DNA from: an uncultured Euryhalocaulis sp.
GTDB lineage: Bacteria > Pseudomonadota > Alphaproteobacteria > Caulobacterales > Maricaulaceae
Assembly (NCBI GenBank): GCA_913055605.1
Contig: CAJXKJ010000032.1
Location: 1-33,523 of the forward strand
Length of the DNA: 33,523 nucleotides
Direction of reading: 5' to 3'
The notes under the pieces were generated by a model. The model was not told where the DNA came from, ran no database searches, and saw only the letters and a list, made by a program, of their open reading frames with translations. Both the position numbers and the translations under genes were made by a program. Shown piece by piece: positions 24,980-33,523 of the stretch (the first letter of the stretch is position 1; every line of letters starts with the position of its first letter).

Positions 24980-25933
24980 CTAGAACTCGTAGACCAGGCC
25001 CGCGGCCAGCCGGTACTGGTCGACATCCACGGTGATCGGGCTGTCCTCGGCGTCGTTCAACAGGCGTTCGTAGCCGGCGCTGACCAGCGCGTTCCAGTTC
25101 CCCATCACCGGGCGGAAGGCGGTGACGCCGAAGGTGGCGGCGCGCAGGCCGCCGTCGGGCGTATAGACCGGGAAGATCGAGGCGGCCGACTGGGCCGGGG
25201 TGACCCCGAACAGATCCTGCATCCGCTCCTCGCTCGCCACCAGGACGCCGCCGGTGAAGGCGGCATAGCCGCCGGCGCCGATCGGGATGGCGACGCCGAG
25301 ATCGGCGCCGGCCTCATAGCCGTCGATATCGCCGTCGATGGCGGACTCGATGCCGAGATTCAAAGACAGGGCCTGCAGGATGCCGGGCAAGGGACGGAAT
25401 TCGATTTCCGCGAAGCCGGCGGGGCCGCCGTCCAGATCGCCGAGGCCGATCAGGCGGGAATCGTCCTTTTCCTTGCGGCCGAAATTGTAATCGAGGCCGG
25501 CGCTGACCGTCGTGCCCGGCACGAAGCTGTGGCTGAGCCCGATGCCGCGCGCCGGATCGGCGAAGAACAGGTCGGAATAGGTGAGCGAGGCGGCCGGGAT
25601 CGGCGAAACTTTATAGACGTCGGACCCGACAAAGGCCGGGCGGATCAGGACGCCGGCGCCCGCCATGAAGGTCCAGCCCTCATTGTCGCCGCGCAGCTCG
25701 GGCGGGCGGCTGGCGTTGAGGCCGCGTTCGGCGCGGGCCGACCGGTTGGTCCGGGTGATGATCTGGGACTGCGCGGCGGCGCTGGAGTTCATCCGCTCCA
25801 TACCCGGCGCGGGCGGGGGGACGGGCGGCGCCGGTGGGGCGGGCGGCTGGGGCGCCTGTTGCGCCCATGCGCCCCCGCACAGCATCGCCGCCATTGCGGC
25901 GCAGGTCGCAATCCTGGAAATCCGGCCGCCCAT
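24980..25933 (-). CDS. MipA/OmpV-family outer membrane protein
   Basis: 317 aa outer membrane beta-barrel of the MipA/OmpV family (MipA was described as a scaffold for murein enzymes in E. coli). Signal peptide residues 1 to about 25 (cleavage near AWAQQ), then a Pro-rich stretch (APQPPAPPAPPVPPPAP) that is unusual for the family, and a linker to about residue 80. The barrel region starts at GWTFMAGAGVLIRPAFVGSD, passes GLDYNFGRKEKDDSRLIGLGD, and ends with the strand YRLAAGLVYEF, the terminal Phe being the outer-membrane assembly signal. Follows ubiG on the same strand after 20 bases. Confidence 0.88.
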   Translation of the reverse strand: MGGRISRIATCAAMAAMLCGGAWAQQAPQPPAPPAPPVPPPAPGMERMNSSAAAQSQIITRTNRSARAERGLNASRPPELRGDNEGWTFMAGAGVLIRPAFVGSDVYKVSPIPAASLTYSDLFFADPARGIGLSHSFVPGTTVSAGLDYNFGRKEKDDSRLIGLGDLDGGPAGFAEIEFRPLPGILQALSLNLGIESAIDGDIDGYEAGADLGVAIPIGAGGYAAFTGGVLVASEERMQDLFGVTPAQSAASIFPVYTPDGGLRAATFGVTAFRPVMGNWNALVSAGYERLLNDAEDSPITVDVDQYRLAAGLVYEF

Positions 25934-25953
25934 TCGCTGTCCCGCTGTTTCCG

Positions 25954-26730
25954 TCAGCCGCCGCCCCGTGCGGCGACCATCATGTAATTTACAGATGAGT
26001 CGCTATCGATATGCCATGCGCCCGTTAACGGTTGATAGACGACGCCGACCGGGTCGCCGACGGCGAACCCCTCCGGCGCCAGGGCGGCGCGGATTTCGTG
26101 CGGCTTCACCAGCTTGTCGAACTGGTGCGTGCCTTTCGGCAGCCAGCCGAGAACGTATTCGGCGCCCATGATGGCCAGCACGAAGGCTTTCGGCGTGCGG
26201 TTGATCGTCGACACGACCATCACCCCGCCCGGCCGCACCAGCGAGCCGCAGATGCGCAGGAATTCGGCCGCGTCGGCGGTGTGCTCCACCACCTCCATGT
26301 TCAGGACGGCGTCGAAGGTCTCCCCCGCCTCGGCCAGAAGCTCCGCCGAGCCGTGGCGGTAATCGACCTCAACGCCCATGCGCCGGGCGTGGGTGAGGGC
26401 GGTCTTGATGTTCTTTTCGGAGGCGTCGACCCCGGTCACCTGCGCGCCCATGCGGGCCAGCGGCTCCGACAGCAGGCCGCCGCCGCAGCCGATATCGAGC
26501 AGGCGCAGGCCGTCCAGCGGCGCCTCGGCGGCGGGGTCGCGGCCGAAGCGGGCGCACAGCTCGTCCCGGATGAATCCGAGGCGCAGCGGGTTGATCTTGT
26601 GCAGGGGTTTGAACTTGCCGCGCGGGTCCCACCACTGGTCCGCGATGGCGGAAAACCGCGCCACTTCGTCCGGATCGACGCTGGGCGAGGCAAGCGCCGA
26701 AACGGGCTGACTGAATCCGGCCAAGCGCAT
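25954..26730 (-). CDS. ubiG: UbiG O-methyltransferase of ubiquinone biosynthesis
   Basis: 258 aa UbiG, which does both O-methylations of ubiquinone synthesis at the membrane using SAM. Signatures: VARFSAIADQWWDPRGKFKPLHKINPLR... in the N-terminal lid, motif I LLDIGCGGGLLSEPL, the acidic end of strand 2 in VTGVDASEKNI, VLNMEVVEHTAD, and VVSTINRTPKAFVLAIMGAEY, the insertion tied to membrane binding. Full length. ATG 26730 directly abuts GGAAGGAG with no spacing; the in-frame TTG at 26724 (third codon) is spaced better and may be the real start. Divergent from lysC across about 100 bases, an arrangement common in alphaproteobacteria. Confidence 0.96.
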   Translation of the reverse strand: MRLAGFSQPVSALASPSVDPDEVARFSAIADQWWDPRGKFKPLHKINPLRLGFIRDELCARFGRDPAAEAPLDGLRLLDIGCGGGLLSEPLARMGAQVTGVDASEKNIKTALTHARRMGVEVDYRHGSAELLAEAGETFDAVLNMEVVEHTADAAEFLRICGSLVRPGGVMVVSTINRTPKAFVLAIMGAEYVLGWLPKGTHQFDKLVKPHEIRAALAPEGFAVGDPVGVVYQPLTGAWHIDSDSSVNYMMVAARGGG

Positions 26731-26828
26731 CTCCTTCCGCAGGCGCGATTTTGAGGGTAAACGGCTCGCGCTCCATTACCAGACCGGCCGTACATGGGAA
26801 TGTGCGGAAAACATAAACGGGGAGGGAC

Positions 26829-28064
26829 ATGGCCCGCCTGGTCATGAAATTTGGCGGCACGTCGGTCGGGACGCTCGACCGGATGCGCGCCGCAGCCGCC
26901 CGCGTGAAGGCGGAAGCCGACGCGGGCGAATCCGTCGCCGTGGTGGTATCCGCCATGGCGGGGGAAACCAATCGCCTTGTCGACCTGGCCGCCGAGGCGG
27001 GCGCGGGCGCGCCCGAAACGCGCGACGAGACCGATGTCCTGCTGGCCACCGGCGAGCAGGCCTCCGCGGCGCTGTTCGCGATGATCCTGCGCGGGACGGG
27101 CCTGAAGGCGCGCTCCTGGCAGGGCTGGCAGGCCGGCGTGCAGACGACCGGCGCGCACGGCAAGGCCCGCATCAGCGATTTCGACGGCGCGGCGCTGGGC
27201 GCGGCCATCGATTCGGGCGAGGTCGCGGTGCTGACCGGCTTCCAGGGGATGACCGAGGACGGCCGGGTCACGACGCTGGGCCGGGGCGGGTCCGACCTGT
27301 CGGCGGTGGCCGCGGCCGCGGCCCTGAAGGCCGGGCGCTGCGACATCTATACGGACGTGGACGGCGTCTACACGACCGACCCGCGCATCGTGAAGTCGGC
27401 CCACCGGATCGACCGGATCAGCTTCGAGGAGATGCTGGAGCTGGCCTCGCTGGGGGCCAAGGTGCTGCACACCCGCAGCGTCGAGCTGGCGGCGGCAAAG
27501 CGCGTGCCTCTGCGCGTGCTGTCGTCCTTCGTGGAACTGGGGAACCCAAACCCGGGCACGCTGCTGTGCCCCGAGGATCAGATCATGGAAGAGCGTATCG
27601 TCACCGGCGTCGCCTATACGCGCGACGAAGCCAAGATCACCCTGCTGGGCCTGCCCGAAGTGCCGGGCACTGCGGCCAAGGTGTTCGCGTGCCTGGCCGA
27701 GGCCGACATCAATGTGGACATGATCGTGCAGAGCCCCGCGCGCGGCGGCGAGCACGCCAATATGGTCTTCACGGTGTCGATGGGCGAGGTCGAGCGCGCC
27801 AAGGCCGCGATCATCGCGGCGAAGGAGATCATCTCCTTCAAGGACATCGTGGCGGACGAGGACGTGTCCAAGGTGTCGGTGATCGGGCTGGGCATGCGCA
27901 GCCATTCGGGCGTGGCGCACACCATGTTCTCGGCCTTGGCCTCCAAGGGGATTTCGATCGAGGCGGTTTCGACGTCGGAGATCAAAATCTCCGTCCTGAT
28001 CCGTTCGGAGTATACTGAACTGGCCGTGCGGGCCCTGCACACCGCGTTCGGACTGGACGCGTAG
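26829..28064 (+). CDS. lysC: Aspartate kinase
   Basis: 411 aa aspartokinase: phosphorylates aspartate in the first step toward lysine, threonine and methionine. The catalytic domain starts RLVMKFGGTSVG, has VVVSAMAGETNRL, and LLATGEQASAALF, LTGFQGMTEDGRVTTLGRGG and CDIYTDVDGVYTTDPR. The C-terminal half holds two ACT domains (about residues 260-330 and 340-405: VTGVAYTRDEAKITLLGLPE and VSVIGLGMRSHSGVAHTMFSAL), the allosteric part. Length and layout match the monofunctional alphaproteobacterial LysC. The ribosome binding site GGAGG lies just upstream. ptsP follows after 51 bases, a conserved neighbour. Confidence 0.97.
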   Translation: MARLVMKFGGTSVGTLDRMRAAAARVKAEADAGESVAVVVSAMAGETNRLVDLAAEAGAGAPETRDETDVLLATGEQASAALFAMILRGTGLKARSWQGWQAGVQTTGAHGKARISDFDGAALGAAIDSGEVAVLTGFQGMTEDGRVTTLGRGGSDLSAVAAAAALKAGRCDIYTDVDGVYTTDPRIVKSAHRIDRISFEEMLELASLGAKVLHTRSVELAAAKRVPLRVLSSFVELGNPNPGTLLCPEDQIMEERIVTGVAYTRDEAKITLLGLPEVPGTAAKVFACLAEADINVDMIVQSPARGGEHANMVFTVSMGEVERAKAAIIAAKEIISFKDIVADEDVSKVSVIGLGMRSHSGVAHTMFSALASKGISIEAVSTSEIKISVLIRSEYTELAVRALHTAFGLDA

Positions 28065-28115
28065 CAGGCCCGCGCCGGCCGGCGGCGAAACGAAACTGCA
28101 AAGGAGTAGACGGAC

Positions 28116-30377
28116 TTGCCGAGCCCCGGCGCCAGCCCCGGTTCCGTGCGTCTCCTGCGCCAGATCCGCGACGTCATGGCGCGGGAAGGCGATGCGCAGG
28201 AGCGGCTGGATGCGCTCGTCCGCCTGATCGCCGCCAATATGGTGGCGGAAGTCTGCTCCATCTATCTGCGCCGGGCCGGCGGCTCCATGGAGCTGTGCGC
28301 CACCGAGGGCCTGAAGCGCGAGGCCGTCCACAATCTGCGCATGGCCGAGGGCGAGGGCCTGGTCGGCGTGGTGGCGCGAACGGCGGAGCCGGTGGCGCTG
28401 TCCGACGCGCCGATGCACCCGAACTTCTCCTACCACCCGGAAACGGGGGAAGACCCGTACCACTCCTTCCTCGGCGTGCCGATCCTGCGCGGCGGGCGGC
28501 TGCTGGGCGTTCTGGTCGTCCAGAACATGACCGAGCGCGCCTATGAGGACGAGGAAGTCGAGACGCTGCAGACCATCGCCATGGTGCTGGCCGAGGTCAT
28601 CGGCACCAGCGAACTGGCAGAGGAAAGCGAGCTCGCCGGGATCGAGATCCGGCCCTCCCGCCCCGACCATCTGTACGGCCGCGGCTTCGCGGAGGGGCTG
28701 GCGATCGGCGAGGCCTATGTGCTGGAGCCGCATGTCGCGCCCACAAGGCTGATCGCCGAGGACCCGGCGGCCGAAGAGGAGCGCCTGACCGCGGCGCTGG
28801 GCGAGCTGCGCGCCACGCTGGACCAGCTGGCCGAGGGCGAGGGCCGGCCCGAGGGCGGGGTGACGCGCGAGGTGCTGGAGACCTACCGCATGTTCGCGCG
28901 CGACCCGAAATGGGTGGCGCGCCTGCAGGACGCGGTGCGCGCGGGCCTGACCGCCGAGGCCGCGGTGGAGCGCGCGCGCAACGAGCAGCGCGCCCGCATG
29001 GCGACCGCGCGCGAGGTCTATCTGCGCGACCGGCTGCACGATCTGGAGGACCTGGCGAACCGGCTGCTGCGCCACCTGGCGGGCGACGCAATGGAGCCGC
29101 CGCCGGAGAACGCCGTGCTGATCGCGCGCCAGATCGGCCCGGCGGAGCTGCTGGAGCTGGGCCCGCAGGGGCTGGCCGGCGTGGCGCTGGAGGAGGGGTC
29201 CGCCAGCGCGCACGCGACGATCGTGGCGCGGGCGCTGGGCATTCCCATGGTCGGGCGGCTGGAGGGCGTGCTGGACCGCGCCGAGACCGGCGACACCGTG
29301 ATCCTGGACGGCCGGTCGGGCGAGGCGCATCTGCGCCCGGGCGACGAGGTGGTCGACGCCTTCCGCCAGCGCATCGAGCTGCGCAGCCAGCGCCAGCGGG
29401 CCTACGCCCGCCTGCGCGGACGGCGCGCCAAGACCAAAGACGGCCGCGAGCTGCAGCTGATGCTGAACGCCGGCCTGCTGGTGGACCTGCCCCAGATCGA
29501 GGCGACGGGGGCCGACGGGATCGGCCTGTTCCGCACCGAATTCCAGTTCATGATCGCCGACCGCCTGCCCAAGCAGGAGGACCAGGTGGAGCTTTACACC
29601 CAGGTGATGCAGGCCGCCGGGGACAAGCCGGTGATCTTCCGCACGCTGGACCTCGGCGGCGACAAGATCCTGCCCTATCTGACCGCGGAGCGGGAACGCA
29701 ATCCGGCCATGGGCTGGCGCGCCATCCGCATGTCGCTCGACCGTCAGGGCCTGTTCCGCTATCAGCTGCGCGCCCTGATGACCGCCGCGGCGGGGCGGGA
29801 GCTGAACGTCATGTTCCCGCTGGTCGCCACGCCGGACGAATTCCGCGCCGCGCGCGACCTGGCGGTGAAGGAGCTGGAATGGGCGCGGGGACGGGGGCGT
29901 CCCGTTCCGGAACGCATGAAGGTCGGCGTGATGGTGGAGACGCCGGCCCTGGCCTGCGGGCTGGACGCGATCCTGGGCGATGCGGATTTCGTGTCGGTCG
30001 GGGCCAACGACCTGTTCCAGTTCTTCTATGCGGTAGACCGGGAGAACGCCCGGCTGAGCGACCGCTACGACATCCTGGACCGGGGATTTGTCCGCCTGCT
30101 CAGGGACATCGCCCGGTCATGCGCGCAGCGGGGCGTGCCGGCCTCGGTCTGCGGGGAGATGGCGGGCCGTCCGCTGGAGGCCGCGGCGCTGGCGGCGCTG
30201 GGCTTTCCGCGCCTGTCGATGCCGCCGGGCGGGATCGGCCCGGTGAAGCAGTCTTTGCTGCAGCTGGACGCCGGCGATCTTCAAAATGTGATCGAAGAAT
30301 TCCTGACGGATTCCGATGCTTCGCATCTGCGAAATGTCCTGCAAGATTTTGCGACAGAACGGGATTTGCCGCATTAA
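28116..30377 (+). CDS. ptsP: PEP-protein phosphotransferase PtsP (EI-Ntr)
   Basis: 753 aa EI-Ntr: the first enzyme of the nitrogen PTS, transferring phosphate from PEP to NPr. N-terminal GAF sensory domain (about residues 20-165, LIAANMVAEVCSIYLRRAGG), which senses glutamine in relatives. It then has the EI N-domain, the phosphohistidine segment SASAHATIVARALGIP with His366, the PEP-binding TIM barrel (GIGLFRTEFQFM, FRTLDLGGDKILPY, VGANDLFQF) and the Cys679 site in ASVCGEMAG. Start is TTG 28116, with AAGGAG 9 bases upstream and no better ATG nearby. NPr and EIIA-Ntr partners are not in this window. Possibly cotranscribed with lysC. Confidence 0.95.
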   Translation: MPSPGASPGSVRLLRQIRDVMAREGDAQERLDALVRLIAANMVAEVCSIYLRRAGGSMELCATEGLKREAVHNLRMAEGEGLVGVVARTAEPVALSDAPMHPNFSYHPETGEDPYHSFLGVPILRGGRLLGVLVVQNMTERAYEDEEVETLQTIAMVLAEVIGTSELAEESELAGIEIRPSRPDHLYGRGFAEGLAIGEAYVLEPHVAPTRLIAEDPAAEEERLTAALGELRATLDQLAEGEGRPEGGVTREVLETYRMFARDPKWVARLQDAVRAGLTAEAAVERARNEQRARMATAREVYLRDRLHDLEDLANRLLRHLAGDAMEPPPENAVLIARQIGPAELLELGPQGLAGVALEEGSASAHATIVARALGIPMVGRLEGVLDRAETGDTVILDGRSGEAHLRPGDEVVDAFRQRIELRSQRQRAYARLRGRRAKTKDGRELQLMLNAGLLVDLPQIEATGADGIGLFRTEFQFMIADRLPKQEDQVELYTQVMQAAGDKPVIFRTLDLGGDKILPYLTAERERNPAMGWRAIRMSLDRQGLFRYQLRALMTAAAGRELNVMFPLVATPDEFRAARDLAVKELEWARGRGRPVPERMKVGVMVETPALACGLDAILGDADFVSVGANDLFQFFYAVDRENARLSDRYDILDRGFVRLLRDIARSCAQRGVPASVCGEMAGRPLEAAALAALGFPRLSMPPGGIGPVKQSLLQLDAGDLQNVIEEFLTDSDASHLRNVLQDFATERDLPH

Positions 30378-30502
30378 CGCATTGGCAGGACAAATAGTGT
30401 CTGCTAGTTTATCCTTGCGGTGAGGCACGGGGGCCACACTGCCGGTTCAGCCGCCGTGGGGACGGCACTGAGCTGTGTGGGGCTATTGGGGACAGTATCG
30501 GC

Positions 30503-31156
30503 ATGAAACCCGCATACAGCCGCGACGACTCGTTTGCTATCGAGGGGTCCTGCGGCGTGCGACGCGAATTTTCAGGCGAGGCGGGGGCTGCGCTGCGGGA
30601 AGCGCGGCAAGACTGCGGCTATACGCTTGAGGAAGTGGCCAAGGCCACGAAGATCCGCAAGGACTATCTGATCGCGCTCGAAGAGGGCGATTGCCGGCAG
30701 ATGCCGCCGAAGGCCTACGCCGTCGCCTACGCCAAGGTTTACGCAGAATTCGTGGGTCTGGACGCCGGCGAGATCGCCGAGGCGATGAAGGCCGAATACC
30801 TGTTTTCCGAAGGCCGCCAAATCAAGCTGGTGAAGCCGAAGGCCGGGCGGGACCGCCGCCTGCCCAAGGGCCTCGCCGGCGCGGCCGCGGTGATTTCCGT
30901 CACGCTGATCGCGATGGCCTGGTACGGCTATAACGCGCCGGCCCGGTCCGAGAGCGCCAACAAGCCCGCGCCCGCGCCCGAGGCGCTGATGCGCTGGAGC
31001 TTCGAAACCGCGCCGGCCGCCGCCGTCACGCCCGACAAGTCGGTCTGGTCCGCGCTGGCCGCGCAGGCCGGCATGCACACCGAGGTCTGGACCGCCGGCG
31101 CGCCGCTGCCCGAAGAGCCGCTGCGCCCGTCGCACCCCTACGTCGTCGAGCCGTAG
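30503..31156 (+). CDS. RodZ-like helix-turn-helix membrane protein lacking the periplasmic domain
   Basis: 217 aa. Residues 27-90 form a RodZ-type HTH (LREARQDCGYTLEEVAKATKIRKDYLIALEEGD), and 124-143 a transmembrane segment (LAGAAAVISVTLIAMAWYGY) preceded by basic residues KAGRDRRLPKG. RodZ links MreB to the elongasome, and rodZ lies just upstream of ispG in many proteobacteria, as here (95 bases). The tail after the membrane is only about 75 residues, Pro/Ala-rich, with no DUF4115-type beta domain, so this is a short form. It could be a true RodZ or a paralogue with another function. Start ATG 30503 sits 8-9 bases after GGGGAC. Confidence 0.82.
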   Translation: MKPAYSRDDSFAIEGSCGVRREFSGEAGAALREARQDCGYTLEEVAKATKIRKDYLIALEEGDCRQMPPKAYAVAYAKVYAEFVGLDAGEIAEAMKAEYLFSEGRQIKLVKPKAGRDRRLPKGLAGAAAVISVTLIAMAWYGYNAPARSESANKPAPAPEALMRWSFETAPAAAVTPDKSVWSALAAQAGMHTEVWTAGAPLPEEPLRPSHPYVVEP

Positions 31157-31251
31157 GCCGCTTTTTCTTCCGCTGAAATCCGTCATGGCCCGCGCATGGA
31201 AGCGCGCGCGCGTGCGCGCTATATGGGGGTCGCGGAAACGGGACCTGACCG

Positions 31252-32415
31252 ATGGCTCATGATGAAGCGATGCGCGTGCGCCCCTGGCGCATGATCGAGC
31301 GCCGCAAGTCGCGCCAGATCCATGTCGGCCCGGTGCCGGTCGGCGGCGACGCGCCGATCAGCGTCCAGACCATGACCAACACGCTGACCAGCGACGCGCA
31401 AGCGACGATCCGCCAGATCCAGGCGATCGAGGAGGCGGGCGCCGACATCGTGCGCGTGTCCTGCCCGGACGAGGAATCCACCGCCGCGCTGTCCGAAATC
31501 GTGCGCGGCGTCAGCATCCCGATCGTCGCGGACATCCATTTCCACTACAAGCGCGGCATCGAGGCGGCGAAGGCGGGCGCGGCCTGTCTGCGCATCAATC
31601 CGGGCAATATCGGCGGCAAGGAGCGGGTGCGCGAGGTCGTGCAGGCGGCCAAGGACCATGGCTGCTCTATCCGCATCGGCGTGAACGGCGGGTCGCTGGA
31701 GCGGCATCTGCTGGAGCAATATGGCGAGCCGTGCCCCGAGGCGATGGTGGCGAGCGCGCTGTACCACGCAGACATGCTCGAGGAGCACGATTTCCGCGAA
31801 TACAAGATTTCGGTGAAGGCCTCCGACGTCTTCCTGACCGTCGCGGCCTATCAGGCGCTCAGCGAAGCCACCGACGCGCCGCTGCATCTGGGCGTGACGG
31901 AGGCCGGCGGCCGGCGCATCGGCACGGTGAAGTCCTCCATCGGCATGGGCAATCTGCTGTGGGCCGGGATCGGCGACACGATCCGCGTGTCGCTGTCCGA
32001 CGACCCGGTGGAGGAAGTGCGCGTCGGCTTCGACATGCTGAAATCGCTGAACCTGCGCTCGCGCGGGGTGAACGTGATCTCCTGCCCCTCCTGCGCGCGG
32101 CAGGGGTTCGAGGTGATCGACACGGTGCGTGTGCTGGAGGAGCGGCTGGCCCATATTGCCGAGCCGATCACGCTGTCCATCATCGGCTGCGTCGTGAACG
32201 GACCGGGCGAGGCGGCCTATACAGATCTGGGCTTCACCGGCGGCGGCAAGGATTCGGGGATGCTCTATGTCTCCGGCAAGCCGAGCGCCAAGGTCTCCAA
32301 CGCCGAGATGATCGAGCGCATCGTGGACATGGTGGAGCAGAAGGCCGAAGCGATGCGCGCGGCCTCCGCCGAACCGGACGCGGACCGGGACGCCGCGAAG
32401 ACCGCCGCCGAATAG
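31252..32415 (+). CDS. ispG: 4-hydroxy-3-methylbut-2-en-1-yl diphosphate synthase
   Basis: 387 aa IspG (GcpE), the [4Fe-4S] enzyme of the MEP pathway that converts MEcPP to HMBPP. It begins with [28 protein letters not shown], then the TIM-barrel half ([51 protein letters not shown]) and the cluster-binding half with CPSCARQGF and [10 protein letters not shown] as cysteine ligands. The full-length bacterial two-domain form. The C-terminal tail from about residue 370 is an Ala/Asp-rich extension. Its ribosome binding site is weak. Located after the RodZ-like gene. Confidence 0.98.
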   Translation: MAHDEAMRVRPWRMIERRKSRQIHVGPVPVGGDAPISVQTMTNTLTSDAQATIRQIQAIEEAGADIVRVSCPDEESTAALSEIVRGVSIPIVADIHFHYKRGIEAAKAGAACLRINPGNIGGKERVREVVQAAKDHGCSIRIGVNGGSLERHLLEQYGEPCPEAMVASALYHADMLEEHDFREYKISVKASDVFLTVAAYQALSEATDAPLHLGVTEAGGRRIGTVKSSIGMGNLLWAGIGDTIRVSLSDDPVEEVRVGFDMLKSLNLRSRGVNVISCPSCARQGFEVIDTVRVLEERLAHIAEPITLSIIGCVVNGPGEAAYTDLGFTGGGKDSGMLYVSGKPSAKVSNAEMIERIVDMVEQKAEAMRAASAEPDADRDAAKTAAE

Positions 32416-32434
32416 TCGGCGCCGGCGTCCCCGC

Positions 32435-32974
32435 CTAGGACGGCGCGACGAACCGGCTGAACTGCTCGCCCATGACCTGATCGACGATGGGCGCCAGCGG
32501 CTCCAGCGTGCTGAGCGAGGAGCCGGACACCACGAAATCGAAACTAACCGGCGTGGCGCCGCTGTCCGCCGCGTCTTCCGGATCGCCCAGCGTGGCGGTC
32601 AGGATGGCGGTGACGCCCAGCCCCTGAAGCGGGCCGAAGGGCGCGTCGAAGCGCGCCTGGACGGGCGCGCGCAGCAGCAGAACGCGGCCATGCTCCACCG
32701 CGCCGCCGTCCCAGATTTCGCACCAGCAGCCGCCGGGCGCCGCATCCAGCGACAGATTGCCGGCGTCGCCGGAATAGGTGTGATCGGGCGACCACCATGC
32801 GCCGATGTCCAGAAGCCGCGCCCAGGCCTCGTCGGCGGAGAGAGGAACCGTCCCCTCGAAATGCAGGGTGAAGCCGTCGGGGGCGGCGGCCGTTACCTCC
32901 GCCATCGCCGGCGCGGCGGCGATCAGAGGCAGAGCGAAGGCCGCGGCGCGGAGAGATCGGGCGGTCGGGATCAT
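32435..32974 (-). CDS. Exported SRPBCC-fold protein
   Basis: 179 aa. ATG 32974 opens a signal peptide (MIPTARSLRAAAFALPLIAA, cleavage near AMAEV). The mature part resembles the SRPBCC/polyketide-cyclase-like fold: FTLHFEGTVPLSADEAWARLLDIGAWWSPDHTYSGDAG, with the frequent pattern W...LxDxxxWW, and then a C-terminal helix APIVDQVMGEQFSRFV. Such domains bind hydrophobic ligands. An exported copy is less usual. A 12-codon upstream ATG gives a basic leader and is less likely. Convergent with ispG, 19 bases between the stops. Ligand unknown. Confidence 0.82.
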   Translation of the reverse strand: MIPTARSLRAAAFALPLIAAAPAMAEVTAAAPDGFTLHFEGTVPLSADEAWARLLDIGAWWSPDHTYSGDAGNLSLDAAPGGCWCEIWDGGAVEHGRVLLLRAPVQARFDAPFGPLQGLGVTAILTATLGDPEDAADSGATPVSFDFVVSGSSLSTLEPLAPIVDQVMGEQFSRFVAPS

Positions 32975-33023
32975 GCCCCGGATCGTCCTCCGGCGGCGGA
33001 ACGGCGTCAATTCGGGAAGGGAA

Positions 33024-33523
33024 TCAGTCGCGGGTCAGCACGTCATAGGGATTGACCGGCGTGCCGCCGTACCAGGAGCCGTCGTCGGGGGCGATGTTCA
33101 CCTCGAAATGCAGATGCGGCGCGTCCTCGGCGGCGTTCCCGGTGCTGCCGACATAGCCGATGACCTGACCGGCGGCGACGCGGTCGCCCTCCGTGAGCCC
33201 GTCGGCGCGGCGGTCCAGATGCGCGTAATAGAGGACATAATCGCCGGTGGAGTCGGTCGTGTAGATCGTCGTCCCCCCGCGGTCGCTGTCGAAGAATTTC
33301 ATCACACGGCCGGAATCGGCGGCGAGCACGGGGGTTCCGCGCTCCGCCGGGATGTCGATGGCCTGATGCGTGCGGCCGGCGCTGCGCGCATCGCCCCATG
33401 TGTCCTGAAGCCGGTCGGGCGCGACGCCCTGGACCGGGACCAGAAGGTCGGCGATGGCGGGCGGGGTGTCGAAGCTGAGCGCGGCTTCGGCCTGCGGCCC
33501 GCCGGCGCCCGCAGGGAGGGCTT
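33024..33523 (-). CDS. M23-family peptidase (5' end outside window)
   Basis: Peptidoglycan-endopeptidase-type M23 (LytM) domain. The frame is open to the right edge and already carries family sequence there (LLVPVQGVAPDRLQDTWGDARS, then THQAIDIP), so the gene is cut by the window and an internal Met is not the start. Metal ligands are visible: His and Asp in HQAID and the HxH motif in PHLHFEV. YVLYYAHLDRRA is the usual following strand. It ends NPYDVLTRD. The remaining ligand residues are all present, so it may be active rather than an EnvC-like degenerate form. Cleaves peptide cross-bridges in the envelope. Confidence 0.93.
   Translation of the reverse strand, partial: ALPAGAGGPQAEAALSFDTPPAIADLLVPVQGVAPDRLQDTWGDARSAGRTHQAIDIPAERGTPVLAADSGRVMKFFDSDRGGTTIYTTDSTGDYVLYYAHLDRRADGLTEGDRVAAGQVIGYVGSTGNAAEDAPHLHFEVNIAPDDGSWYGGTPVNPYDVLTRD

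Noticed and set aside
26436-29330. Long minus-strand frame (about 960 codons) across lysC and ptsP
   Set aside because: Mirror frame of two well-supported plus-strand genes; no motif, no ribosome binding site.

Overview
The window is GC-rich chromosomal DNA from an alphaproteobacterium. The best clues are the housekeeping order comF-grxC-carbon/nitrogen hydrolase-DUF1178 ... ubiG-lysC-ptsP-RodZ-like-ispG, a HisKA_2/HWE-type sensor kinase, DUF2937, MipA/OmpV, and a cluster of GANTC (CcrM-type) sites in a promoter. I cannot name a genus. No rRNA, tRNA, CRISPR array, transposase or integrase was seen. The first and last genes run off the window.

Layout. 1-3.9 kb: a TPP-dependent acetolactate-synthase-like enzyme and an exported alpha/beta hydrolase, convergent with a three-gene run (exported VOC-fold protein, small membrane protein, CsaA). 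4.0-5.2 kb: a GAF-HisKA_2 kinase, divergent from ubiD (5.4-7.0 kb). 6.93-9.13 kb: a lower-GC island with a zinc-ribbon-like protein divergent from a TIGR04141/DUF6119-family protein. 9.1-9.9 kb: non-coding DNA with copy A of a dispersed repeat. 9.9-12.8 kb: two small genes and uvrB. 13.0-14.7 kb: a second, more AT-rich island with one AIPR-family (abortive-infection) gene that has a nuclease-like N-terminus. 14.7-15.9 kb: a helical hypothetical gene and about 790 bp of repeat-rich spacer with hairpins and copy B of the repeat. 15.9-19.3 kb: DUF2937 protein, LysM protein, 2OG-Fe(II) oxygenase, lipoprotein, NDUFAF5-like methyltransferase. 19.3-21.6 kb: comF-grxC-amidase-DUF1178, tightly packed. 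21.6-24.2 kb: MBL-fold hydrolase and two alpha/beta hydrolases, divergent from a TetR regulator. 25-33.5 kb: MipA/OmpV and ubiG, divergent from lysC, ptsP, RodZ-like and ispG, then an exported SRPBCC-like protein and an M23 peptidase fragment.

How the parts fit. Most of the window is core metabolism: ubiquinone (ubiG, possibly ubiD), isoprenoids (ispG), the aspartate pathway (lysC), nitrogen-PTS signalling (ptsP), DNA repair (uvrB), redox and glutathione (grxC, Nit-like amidase). The accessory signal is the pair of compact low-GC insertions about 3.9 kb apart. Each carries a large protein of a sporadically distributed, defence-associated type, each has a boundary inside the 3' end of a neighbouring gene, and each has a copy of the same degenerate repeat on its downstream side. 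This pair is the best candidate for a little-described system. A shared function is inference; the composition shift and protein families are visible in the sequence.
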